Part shown: in pieces, positions 35,843-47,365 of the stretch
Layout of the letters: each line of letters begins with the position of its first letter
Position numbering within the stretch: the first letter of the stretch is position 1
Assembly: GCA_023512835.1 (NCBI GenBank)
Contig: CM042085.1
Span: forward strand, 49,028,189 to 49,092,188
Source: Taxillus chinensis
Lineage: Eukaryota; Streptophyta; Magnoliopsida; Santalales; Loranthaceae
Reading direction: 5' to 3'
Length of the DNA stretch: 64,000 bases
The notes under the pieces: model-generated
What the model was told of the DNA's origin: nothing
Database searches by the model: none
What the model saw: only the letters and a program-made list of their open reading frames with translations
Program-made: the position numbers and the translations under genes

Positions 35843-36436
35843 TCCGTTGACCTAAGGCCGGACGGATCTGGGGGTGGCGCCTGTTAGTGAAGAATAGAAG
35901 CGAGAGAGAGAGAGATGGTGGGCTCTGGTTAGGCGGGGGATGGTGCTAACGTGCGCTGTCAGGGCGCAGGATTGGATTGGGACCTGGGGGAAGCGGCCCC
36001 ACCATTTTGGTGTGAGACTGTTAACCGTGGAGAAGTGAAGTGGCTACATCTGAATCTGATCCCATCGACGATGGCTTTCGTCATGTCATCCCATCCCCTG
36101 TTTTTGGTGAATTTTCCCAATTCCATCAGTGATCGAACTTCAAACTCCCTCCCCACGTCATACATTTATTTTCTTCTCTGTTTTTTTTTCCAACACAAGC
36201 ATCCTCGCGAAATATAAAATTGAAGCACCTGTCAAACAGATGACTAAAAACACGGGAAAACCCAAAAAGTCTTTCTTCCGTCGTCCCGCGTCCAACATAT
36301 TTGGACTGCTCCGACGCAGCCTCTTGTCACGGTTTCAAGCCTCATGGCATATTTTTATAATATATTCAAGTTTTGTAATAATTATATAGCTCGTAGAGTT
36401 AGTTAACACATGTATAAGCGATTTGTACTATCACGC

Positions 36437-37277
36437 TGTCATTCTTGGATTTCATCTGAAGGAAAAATCACTTTTGGAGTGCGATTCCCTCCGACCTTCA
36501 TCCGAATAGTGATGAAAATTACAGAATCGCCACCAACCGTTTTTGGGGTGTAGTTGGTCACCTAAAAGGAAATTAATCTAAGCCGCTAAGAATAGATTCG
36601 GGAGTTGATTACACGTGGGAAAAGACTAGCATCCCCGCGACGCCCTTTCGGTACCTATCTTAGAATTTGGAGGTTTCTAACTTGTAGAGTCTATTCTTTT
36701 TATTTTACTAAGTTATTTGTTGAAGTTGAAATTAAATTCAATTTGCCCTAAGTATCTAAAGGAAATCCTACAGGTTCGATCTTTCTATTTTTTAATTCTA
36801 CATCTTTTGTTTAACTTAAAAATTAAGCTTAATTTAACCTAAGCCTCTAAGAGATTTTATGATTTTGTTTTCAATTATCTAAAGTCTTAAAAAAAAAAAA
36901 AACAAAGTTCAATTAAGCTTAAATGATTACAAATGATCCTAAAGGTAAAAGTAATAGTGAAAAGAACTAAGTATGAAAAAAAACATAAATGTCAAAAAAA
37001 AAATCTCCCCCCTTTTTGGAAAAACTTTTTTTGTTTGGAAAACACATTTTTTTGGAAGACCTTTTCTTTTCTTTTGTCCCCTTTTTTTTTGGGAAAACAT
37101 TTTTTTTTCTTGTTGCCCTTTTTTGTGTTTGTTTGTTTTTTTTTTTTTGAAAAGATTTGAAAATATATTTTTTTTATCTTTGAAAAGATCTTTTTTTGTT
37201 AAGTAAAATAAAATAACAATGTATGAATAATTAAAACAAATGTGATGTGTGTGGAAGTGTCATGCACAAAGTAAAAG

Positions 37278-37356
<79 letters not shown>

Positions 37357-38367
37357 TTGCTTTTTTTTGTTTTTGATGTCCATTGTTGGACCTCGGCTAG
37401 GGCACTCACTATCACAATATTGTCCGCTTTGGCACTCGCATGCCCACCCATGGGCCGCAGCCCGCACGGATTTGTTTCTAACGGGCCGCGACCCGTTAAA
37501 ACACGTTGTGACAAGGTGCACATGAGCCTCCTCATTAGGACGACCTCAATGTTCGCCCTAACCGATGTGGGATTGATCTATGGGACGTTAGAGACCCAAC
37601 AGTCTCCCCCCCAATCCCACCACCGGTCTAGAGGACCCAGCTCTGATACCACTTGTTGGACCTCGGCTAGGGCACTCACTATCACAATATTGTCCGCTTT
37701 GGCACTCGCGCGCCCACCCATGGGCCGCAGCCCGCACGGATTTGTTTCTAACGGGCCGCGACCCGTTAAAACGCGTTGTGACAAGGTGCATATGAGCCTC
37801 CTCATTAGGACGACCTCAATGTTCGCCCTAACCGATGTGGGATTGATCTATGGGATGTTAGAGACCCAACATACATGTTACAATTATGACTGGATCATAT
37901 GACCCATGCTTACAAAAGCATAAATAACCATTGCTAACATCACCCTAATGGTTAATCAAAATAAAATAAACATAAGAATAAACAAAAGAAATGAAACGTA
38001 CCCTAACAAGCTAGGATAAACAAGAAACTTTTTATAAACACATAAAAACAGTGCTAGTCACCATCATAGCCATGTGTTGTGGTTTGGAGGATGCACATCA
38101 GAAACGGCACCAAACAAACCCAGGCAAGCAAAGGACAGATCACAGAACAGAACATCAAACGAGCCATAGAACAAGATCATTGAACTGAGTAAATTCTTGA
38201 GAAGAATAACCAACCACTCGGATGGCCAATCCTCTCTTCAACGTTCCTCCTCCCGTCCACGGTCTGGATGTCTTCGCGCTTAAGGTCCAGCAATCAACGT
38301 GATATATGCTTGCTTGCTTAGGTGTCTTCGTCTTCCTCAAACGGGAAAGGGGACGGATGTGTGCTGA
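36437..38367 (+). repeat. X-family LTR-like element (X4), second copy
   Basis: This is the copy of 24994-26921 (start TGTCATTCTTGG), with a CT run at 37282-37353 and the TRIM inside. Confidence 0.55.
37384..37871 (-). mobile_element. TRIM, second copy
   Basis: This is the copy of 25934-26424. Here the primer-binding site is the standard TGGTATCAGAGC and the LTR edge keeps CAACA, so this copy is closer to the ancestral state than that of unit 1. Confidence 0.85.
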
Positions 38368-40762
38368 TGTAAGATCCGAGATTTTTAATAAAATAATAAA
38401 TATTTATTATGTTATTTTATGTTTATAATTAAACTATTTTGATCATATATTTAGAAAATATTATTTGATAGTGTGTATGATAATTATATTAATGTTAATT
38501 AAATATTTGATTAGATTTACTTTTCATAAATAAATTACGGTTTAAGAAAATAAGTGTGTTATTAAGTTTTTTAATGAGGTGTTATGTTATTATTTCAATC
38601 ATTTGTTTAATTATATTAAATAAATAGTTTCTTGGTTGACATGTTGAATCTAAATCAAATAGAATAAAACTTTGAATTTATCACATCAGAATTTATTAAG
38701 AGTTGTAAAATACAAAAATGTTCATTAATATTCCATAACAATAGTTATGTTTAGAAAGGATAAACTAGTGCAATTCTGGAAGTCATCTTTAAAAATTTAT
38801 AACTTTGTTTTTGTAACTCCAAACGACTTGATATTTTTATTACATGTTTCAAAATTCGTTATATACTTTTGGTTAAAATTTAAGACTCATTGGATCATCC
38901 CATTAGGAGAAACAATTTAAACAGTGCACAAAGGTCTAGTAGCACGTCCAGAATTTCTAGTCTCACTTCAAAATCCAATAACTTTTGATATACAAGTCCA
39001 ATAGACTTGAAATTGGTCTCCAAATTTAGATAATTAAGTTAGGAATCCATCCCAATTGGCATTATTTAATTTAATGAAGAATCTAGAAAGTTATAGTCAA
39101 AATAGTAGGCCATGCACCCATGTGACTTTTGTGACCAAAAGAACCTTCAAAGTCAAATGAATCCAAAAAATTCAAAAATAAGGGAAACAAGGGAACCATG
39201 TGGTAGATAATAATGGGATAAGAATCAAATGATTTGAAAAGGAGAAAATTAGGGAAGAAAATAAGGTATTAAGGACAAAAGTTTCACCTACCACACCTAC
39301 CACCACCCTTGCCCTATATAAAGAGTGTTTTGCCTCCCCTCTTAATGCACAAGTTCCCTCAAGCCATATCAGAAAATTCCCTCTACAAACACTCCCTTAA
39401 GCCCTCTTAACACCCCTAATACTCTACTCAAACCCTCTTTGTTTTTGGTACTTACCAAGCGTCGAAGTTCTACTAAAAGGTAATACTCAAGATTTTGAAA
39501 TTTTGAAGTTACTTATTATTTATTATTTAAATCTATATGGTTGGTCTTACCACCTCATATATACTATATTCATGGTTGGTTTTACCATCTTATATATATT
39601 ATTTACATGGTTGGTTTTATCACCTCTTATAGATTATTTACATGGTTGGTTTTACCATCTCATATATATTATTAATAAGGTTGGTTATACCACTTCATAT
39701 GTATTTATTACTATATGGTTGGCATTGTCACCTATAAATATACATACATAATTATTTTAGTTATGGTATTAGAATGGAAAGACAAAAAATATTAATTTAA
39801 TGTTTTAATTTTCAAGGTTTAGGACGCGGAGAATGACAAACGGATCGTAAGGGTTTTCTCTTCTTTATTCTCACTTTTCTCTTCCTCTTTATCTTGTTTT
39901 ATTTGAAATTATTATTGTAAGAGTTTTATGTTTCTTATTCTTCTATTTCCATTTTATTGTTGAGAACATTAGTCTCTTTTTAATCTCTCTCTTGATAATC
40001 TATGCTATTGATTGGGGTAGATAACCATTTGGATATTCGTGGTTATCCTTGTTAACCTTGAATGTTTTATTGGAATTCTATGATATGCCTAATGTTATGT
40101 ATGTCAAAGTTTTTATAACCTCTTATGTTTGGACAAAGTGAGTTTATGATGAGTGGTTCTAGAAAGACCTCCAATGCATTGGGTAAAGAACATGACTAGA
40201 GAGTGTCAATCCAGCTGATAATATGTTATGTTATGATATGGTATCTGGGTAGTTAACATAGATCATGATGTTATGATATGATGTCCAAACATAATCTTCC
40301 ATGTTATGATTCCCTTGTGAAATGTTGATCACGTATGATGTGTAAACGTCATGAAATTTTTATAGTATTTCTTATGTTCGATATCTTTATGATTTTGCTT
40401 GCCCACTTATGTTTACCTTTACTGGGCTATTTGAGCTCACCCTTTTTATGATTTCTTTTCCAACCCCAGGTAAATAAAGGAATGGAGAAACTAGGATAGT
40501 GAGTCGAGAAGTGCTTGGAAATAAAGTTGTGTGAAATTTTAAAGATTTATTAAGTTTGACTGCTTGTGTGCTTTGTTATGTAATAATGAGTTTTGGACAC
40601 TAGTCTCTAAACCCCTAAACCTTAAAGATCTTGGATTAAAATTTGTAATAATTAATGATTTGTTTGATGCAGTAGTTAAAAGTTTGAAATTTATATCAAA
40701 CTTTTATATTTAATTTCCGCTAACGCACCCGATTTGGAGGTCCCGAATTTGGGGGCGTTACA
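38368..40762 (+). mobile_element. W-family LTR (W2), second copy
   Basis: This is the copy of 26922-29319, with the same TATA box and the 35-base tandem repeat (about 39514-39740). Confidence 0.7.
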
Positions 40763-40827
40763 CTCACGCCCAGGAGGACGCCCAAGCTTATACCTAAGAA
40801 CACCCAGAGTTTTTATGTCCAAGAGTT

Positions 40828-41225
40828 AAGCCCAATCTCTTTTTTCTTACAAGCCTTTCCAAAAACCACCCCCTTTCCAACTCCTCTTTCATGAATATCC
40901 CGTTCCAGCTCTCTTTTTCCTAGCAAAAAGAAAAAACACAAAAACAGCTCCAATTCTGCCCCCCACTCTTTCCTACATCTCCATCACAAAAACAAAAACA
41001 AAAAAGCAAGCGACTATCGGTGCAAACAGGAGAGTTCAAATGAACGACCGGAGTTGAAGCCCAAAGTCGGTTTAGTTAATTTATCTTTGTTTATTTATTA
41101 CTTTTAGTTTATTTATATGTAGACTCGATGTAATACTTAGTATTTTTCTGTTTTTTATGTCATTGGTATATGTTGTATTTTCCTTATATTTTTTTTATGA
41201 TTGTTGTAATATGTACAGTATAGTA
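40828..41225. other. Unique flank between duplication and element B2
   Basis: A pyrimidine-rich, then AT-rich stretch. I see no gene or repeat in it. The last five bases (TAGTA) would be the TSD of element B2. Confidence 0.4.
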
Positions 41226-42682
41226 TGTAGGTCCCAAAGGTGAGTCTAGATAGGGGGGGGGGGGTGAATAGACTTACTTCGCAGAAGCTTAGACTGTTAG
41301 CTAGTTTCTTTTATCTTCTAAAGACAACTATGATGTGAGAGTTAATGGAGAGGATGAAAATATGGAGTAGGAGTTATAATGAGCTAACAAACAAATCTGA
41401 GAAAAGAGTAAATGCTTAAATGATAAGAGTTCTCAGATGTGAAAGGATAGAATATTCTTATGGATGTCAATATGAACTGATTGACTCCATTTGGAATGTT
41501 CTATGTTAGATATGGATTGTGGAAACACAACGCTGAGATTCGACACAAAGGTTGTACTGGATCTTGGACGAACAAGAGATTGATTTGCATAGATAAATTG
41601 TTCTTGTTCTTCCTTCAACACAGCACACAACACTTTGATAAATTCTCTCCACTTCTCTCTTTCTCTAGCGTTGGAACTCTTACTTCAATTCTGCAAAAGG
41701 ATATCTTTTTAACGTATGTCAGAATCCTATATATCGTGTTTTGTGTGTTCCATGTTTTCTAAGAGAGAGGTTGATTCACATTTTTGTCGTTAAGTGTGTG
41801 AGAGATATATTTTAAGGTTATAGTACTCGTGTGCTTTGTTGTCCATCCCGACAGTCTGACTTCCCGCTACTGAAAATGTGAAAGTGCAGAGGATGGGTGA
41901 TATACTTTGATTTTGCAGATCTGTTGTCCATATTGCGTATTTGCATGCCCATACTGACGCAGTTGATCTTGGCCATTCATCTGTAGATGGTGGTTGGCAG
42001 TAATTAATGCGACATTAAATGTACTCAACTACTTTGAATGGCACAAGCTTACTGTACAAACCCTAGCTGAAAATATTACTAAGTGGATATGCTTAGGGTT
42101 GTATGTTTGCCTCGAAGGTAGGTGCCTTGAAGGTTTGGAGACTCAAAGATTTAGATTGATCTAGTAAGAGATGTGTACATTTGCTTCAAGATTCAACAGT
42201 GATAATTCCTGCGAGTCTATGACTCATATATCTTCGAGTCTTCTTGGTTGGAGTCCAGGTTAGATTAGATGAATGAATCACTCTACGAACTATGAGTTTA
42301 CGACTCTTCGAGTCTTATACTCTCTCAACGACCCTAAGAGTGGCCTTTTTGAGTGCGTTGAATTTACCTTTTGTTCTAGCTACGCGTCTTCGACCCTGGT
42401 ACTGTAAACCTTTGAGTCCCTCAGTTTACATTAATTGACTAAGTCGTTCTTCGACTACGTATGGTAAGAGTGAATACCAGATCTTCGACCTTGCGAGGCT
42501 TCGACTTTGCAAGTTTCTTACTTGTCTCTCATATTTGCTCAAAGACTGAGTTTCCGTATCCTTTGAGTCTTCAACTCTACGGCTCCGATGCTTCATCTAT
42601 AACTTTCAGCCTTTAAGATCTTTGAGTCTTTGATGTCTGACAATTTCTTAGGATTAACTGTCTTAAATTCTCTAGCCCTTGG
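41226..42682 (-). mobile_element. 3' LTR of Sirevirus B2, left part
   Basis: Read on the minus strand, this is the end of a B-family LTR, finishing GGGACCTACA at 41226. It stops at CTTGG (42678-42682), where element B3 enters. It continues at 52325, and the two parts together give a normal B LTR of about 2.0 kb. Confidence 0.88.
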
Positions 42683-44740
42683 TGTTGGAAATATAGGATT
42701 TGATGAAGCTGCCAAAATATAGTATAAGTCTGGAGACTCGAAGAACCGAAGGTCGTAGGGTCGAAGAGTCGAAATTCGTAGAAGTGAAACTGTCATAGGA
42801 CGTATTGGCAAGAGACTCGTAGACTAGTAGAGTCTGGAGACTCAAGGCGAAACAGTGAACATTGCGACTCGTAGATCCAAGGTCGAAGGTCGTAGAGTCA
42901 CAGTACGGAAAAGAGAGTGTTACTGTAAGTATCAATAAGCTCGGAGACTCGTAGAGTCGAAGAAGTGTTAAGAATAGTAACCAAAGCTAAATGACTCGTA
43001 GACTCGTAGAGTCCCCATAAATACTTAAGTCAATTAACAAAACTTGAATTATCACTAGACTCGAAGACTCGTAGAGTCCCCATAAATACTTAAGTCAATT
43101 AACAAAACTTGAATTATCACTAGACTCGAAGACTCGTAGAGTCGTAGGGTCAAAACCTTCTGACACTATTAAGAAAATAGGACTCGTAGATCGAAAGTCG
43201 CAGAGTCGAAGCCTTCGAATAGTGTAAAGAAAACCGGACTCGTAGATTCGTAGATTGAAAATCGTAGAGTCGAAGCCGTCGAACACGGTTAAGCAACTGG
43301 ACTCGTAGACTCGTATGTTGAAGGTCGAAGAGTTGATGCTATAAAGACTGGCAAACAAATGAAACTGTAACTCAAGAGTCGTAGAGTCGTAGACTCGTAG
43401 ACTCAAGGGACACAGTCACTATAGAGAAATTGTCATACTTCCAGACTCGGAGATCAATGGCGGAGAGTTGTAGCTAAAGGGTCGTAGCTATATAGGAACT
43501 CAGTTTATAAGCCTCTATGAAAGACTAAGGAAGAAAAGCGAAGTTGAAGACTCATAGAGTCGAAGATCTTCAGACCACTTAGTCAAATATAGTAAACTGA
43601 GAGACCCGAAGGTTGTAGACCCGTAGAACTAGAGTCGTAGACTCGTAGCTACAATAACAGGTAGATTAGCTGAACTCGAAGAAGTCACACTAAGCGCCAT
43701 TCGAAGAGTCGCAGACTCGTAGAGTCGTAGACTCGCAGAGTTGTAGATTTCAGTTAATAGAGTGACACAAAAGACTAATTCAACCTGAGCTCCTGCCTCG
43801 GAGACTCGAAGATATGAGTCGTAGAATCGCAGAAATGTTGTAAAGCCTGAAGCAAACTTTCGCCACTTTCAACGGGCTCTAACTGAAATCTTCGAGTCAC
43901 CGAACCTACGAGGCATCTACCTCCGAGGCAAACTTACAACCCTAAACACATTCACTTAACGATATTGTCAGCTAGGGTTTGTACAGCAAGTCTGCGCCGT
44001 CCCGAGCAGTTGAGCGCCCCAACTAACATCCTCGGATGAACGGCCAAGATCAACTACATGCCAAATACGCAGTATGGGCATCTGATCTGTAAATCAAAGC
44101 AGATCAACCCATCCCCTGACATTCCACATTTTCAGTGGCGGGAAGTCAGTCTGTCGGGATGGACATCATGGCGCACGAGCACTTTAATCTTAAAAATATA
44201 TCTTTCACGCACTTAACGACAAAATCAAGAGTTTAACCTCTCTCTCCAAAGAAGGAAACACACACAACACAAGATATTGGTTCTGACGAACTTAGGGAAA
44301 TAGAATCTCTTTCAGAACCAACAGAAGTGAGTTCCAATGCATGAGAGAGACTCTGAGAGAATTCTTCAAAGTTCTGTGCACCGCGTTGAACCAAGAACAA
44401 GAGTAATCCATCCGATTATTCAAGAACCTCTTGTTCATCAAAGATCTAGCACTTCCATTAAGTCTAATCTCTGTGTTGTTTTCCACACGTCGATCTATCA
44501 TAAACCATCCTTTTCACAACTGAGATCTGTTGAGAAAAGAGCATTTACTCTTATCTCAGTTTTGTCTGATAGTTCATCATCACTCACGTTATCGCTCACA
44601 ATAATACTGTCATCTTCTCCATAAACACTTCCATCATAGTTATCCATAGAAGAATCGAGAACCAGCTAACAGTCTAGCTTCCGCAAATGATGAAAGTCTA
44701 TTCACCCCCCCCCCCCTCTAGACTCACTTTGGGACCTACA
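42683..44740 (+). repeat. 5' LTR of B3
   Basis: It runs from TGTTGGAAATATAGG to GGGACCTACA, 2058 bases, with an array of GACTCGTAGAGTC words. A 65-base unit is duplicated in tandem (43011-43075, 43076-43140); the 3' LTR has it once. A TATA-like AAAAATATAT lies near 44190. Confidence 0.92.
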
Positions 44741-44742
44741 AT

Positions 44743-44754
44743 TGGTATCAGAGC
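44743..44754 (+). other. Primer-binding site of B3
   Basis: TGGTATCAGAGC, two bases after the 5' LTR, matches the initiator-Met tRNA end. Confidence 0.9.
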
Positions 44755-44790
44755 AGTTCTACAACTCTGTAGAGATCCCTATTGGCCGAC

Positions 44791-47365
44791 ATGGATTCCA
44801 GCAGTGTAGCTCCAGTTCCTGTTGAGGAACTTGAAGCCAGTCGTGTTCCAGAGGAAGGAGCGACTGGAGACTAGGAGCAGGAAGAACCGAGTACCAGCAG
44901 CAATAACAAAGAACAAGAAGACTTCTATGATGTTTTGCCTGGCTCATCCTCCCAAGTACCAATGTGCACACCCGCGCGCTTTTCCAAATGGAAAGCAAGA
45001 ATGAGAGCACACCTAGACATGCTCGGCACCTATCTCTGGGAAACAATAAAGAACGGACCCTTCACACCAAAGAGTATGCAGAGAGGTCGGCTAATGACGA
45101 AAGACCCAGATAGATGGTCTAAGGTGGAGCAGAGAAAAGTAAAGCTCGGCTTCAAGGAAAATGCCATACTTTTCTTTGCACTCGATGATGACATGTTCAC
45201 GGATGTGCAAGATCTTGAGGCTGCTAAAGAGGTATGGGACAAGCTCTGTCTCATCTACGAAGGAGATGAACAAATACAGGACAACAAGATCTCCATGCTC
45301 AAACAAGAGTATGAAGCCTTCAGATGTGAACCGAAAGAGTCATTGGACAGTATCTACAAACGGTTCACAGGTCTGATTCAACGGATGAAGACTTACAACG
45401 TTGAGATCTCTCAAAAGGACAAAAATGACAAATTTCTGAGATCTCTACCCTTGAGACTACTGATAAAGACATCAGCCATCCGTCAGCTGAAGGAATGGAA
45501 GACTTGTGCCTTGGAAGCATTATATGGGGACCTCAAGACGTTTGAAATGCAAAAAGAAGAGCTTGAGGCATTTGAGAATCCTTCCAAGAAAAAGGAGAAG
45601 TCTGTTGCCTTTAAGGCCGCGCTGTTGAACCACGGGAACCATCTTGGAAGAGGAAGAAGATGAAGGCGATGAACTTGGCTCAGATAGTGCCTCAGATGAA
45701 GAAGTGGCATTTCTGATCAAGAGACTGCTGAAGAGAAGGGGGAACTACAGAAGGAAAGCAAGGCAGTCTTCCTCATCTTTCTCTAAGGGAAAAGATAAGG
45801 ACAAGTTGCAATGTTATCACTGCAACAAGCCCGGCCATTTCGCTACTGACTATTATAAGCTGAAGAGGGAGAAAAAGGAGGCAGCTGAGTAGAAGAAGAA
45901 GACCAAAGGCTCCTCAAGTAGAAAGGATGACAAGAGGAAGAAGGCTCTTGTCACTAACAAGTTTAACAGTGAAACTGAGGAGGAAGAAGAATTATCTGAT
46001 GAGGAGAAGAAGGAAAAAGGTCTCATCTGCTTCATGGCTGACCATTCACCTCCCCTTAAGGTAAGAACTTATGAACAGCTCTACATTGATTATGAAGATA
46101 CCTATAGAGCTCTTAAAGAAATGGAGGAACAATTTCTTCCTATGAAAGCTGACAAAGAAAGATACTATTCTAAACTGGAATGGCTTTCATGTGAATATAG
46201 AGACTCTATAGATGATTATGAAAGAAGAGAGAGAAGATTAAGGGCTGAAGTGAGTGAGATGAGAAGCACACACGATGATCTTTTGGACAAAGCTGGTAAA
46301 CTAAAAATGGCTAATAAAGACATCGATAGGCTTGAAAAGGAACTAGCTGAAATCAAAGCAGAACTGGAAAAGGAAAGACAAATCCGTCAAAAGTGGCAAG
46401 ACTCTACTGAGATTGCAGCCCACTTTAGGACTACTCCAGATGTTAAAGGTCTAGCCTTAGGTCTAGGTTTCTCAGAAGACCAAATAGCCAAGGCCCAGAC
46501 CTACCCTATTCAGACCAAGTGTCTTGCTGGCTTTGTTCCTGCTGGCAGTGTGCTCGTTGATTGTGGAAAGGAAGTATCAATGGCTGTTGCTAGTTCACCC
46601 AGACAAGTAACACCCGAACTTAAAGAACTGGGTACTGTTGCATCTCAGGACAATGATGCAGTAGTTGCTAAGAAAGAACTGAAAGCTGAACCCTTAGTCA
46701 ACCTGTCCTCTACACCCCAATACAAGGGTAAGGGTGTAATTATCTCAGAGACAAAACCAAGTAGACACACTACTAAGTTTGAGACTGGTTCATCCAGCTA
46801 GGCTGCTGCCTTCCAGCCTAAGTTTGTCTCTGATGAAAGAGTTAAGAACGGTCTAGGATATATAAGACAACCTAGGAAACCTCTTAACGCTCCAGCAAAA
46901 CCCTTGAGACAGAGTGTTCAACCTAAACATGTAACGTGCCCCATCTGCTGTGAAGTTGGACACCTCTCCTATGAGTGTAGATTCTACCCTGAGTATCTTA
47001 TGAATGAGATTGCCACAGAAATCAGGGTAAACCTCAAACAACTCAATGTCACTAAAAATCTGCAGTGCAACAGCATCTCTGATAGGAAGAAACTCACCAG
47101 GCACACACAGGCTACCCATTTAAAAGACTTAAAGACCAAGCCTGTGAAGAAAGCTGTCAAACCTGTGCCTATTAAAGCTACCAAAGATAACAATAAGAAA
47201 GGAAAACAAGCTGAAAATCTGAAGATTAACCCTGCAAATGAATCTAATGAAGGATCACCAAGATTAGCATGGAAAGTTAAATCTGCCCCTTCTTATTGGA
47301 AACCTAAATTATCAACTGTAGCTTTCACTTACCCAAAGCCCAATCTTAATTGGGCTCCCAAGACT
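44791..47365 (+). pseudogene. Sirevirus gag of B3
   Basis: Starts at ATG 44791. Parts in order: acidic leader with an in-frame TAG (44872) shared with B1; UBN2-type gag core (about 44965-45560); acidic stretch with a frameshift near 45620; a CCHC knuckle with the last Cys changed (CYHCNKPGHFATDY, about 45812-45855); a Lys-rich part with TAG 45890; then a long coiled coil (about 46060-46410, heptads such as IDRLEKELAEIKAELEKE). A second, intact knuckle (CPICCEVGHLSYEC, about 46938-46979) follows after TAG 46799. Large Gag with coiled coil and two knuckles is a Sirevirus trait. Gag builds the particle and binds the RNA. Confidence 0.85.

Larger units (their letters stand above)
29385..40827. 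repeat. Tandem duplication, unit 2 (about 11.44 kb)
   Basis: A near-identical copy of 17940-29384. It begins inside an LTR A3 tail without the rest of that LTR and ends at 'gagtt' before new flank 'aagcccaatctc'. It carries the same features in the same order. Confidence 0.95.

Noticed and set aside
44743..44754. tRNA gene suggested by TGGTATCAGAGC words
   Set aside because: These are primer-binding sites next to LTR ends. No cloverleaf can be formed around them.
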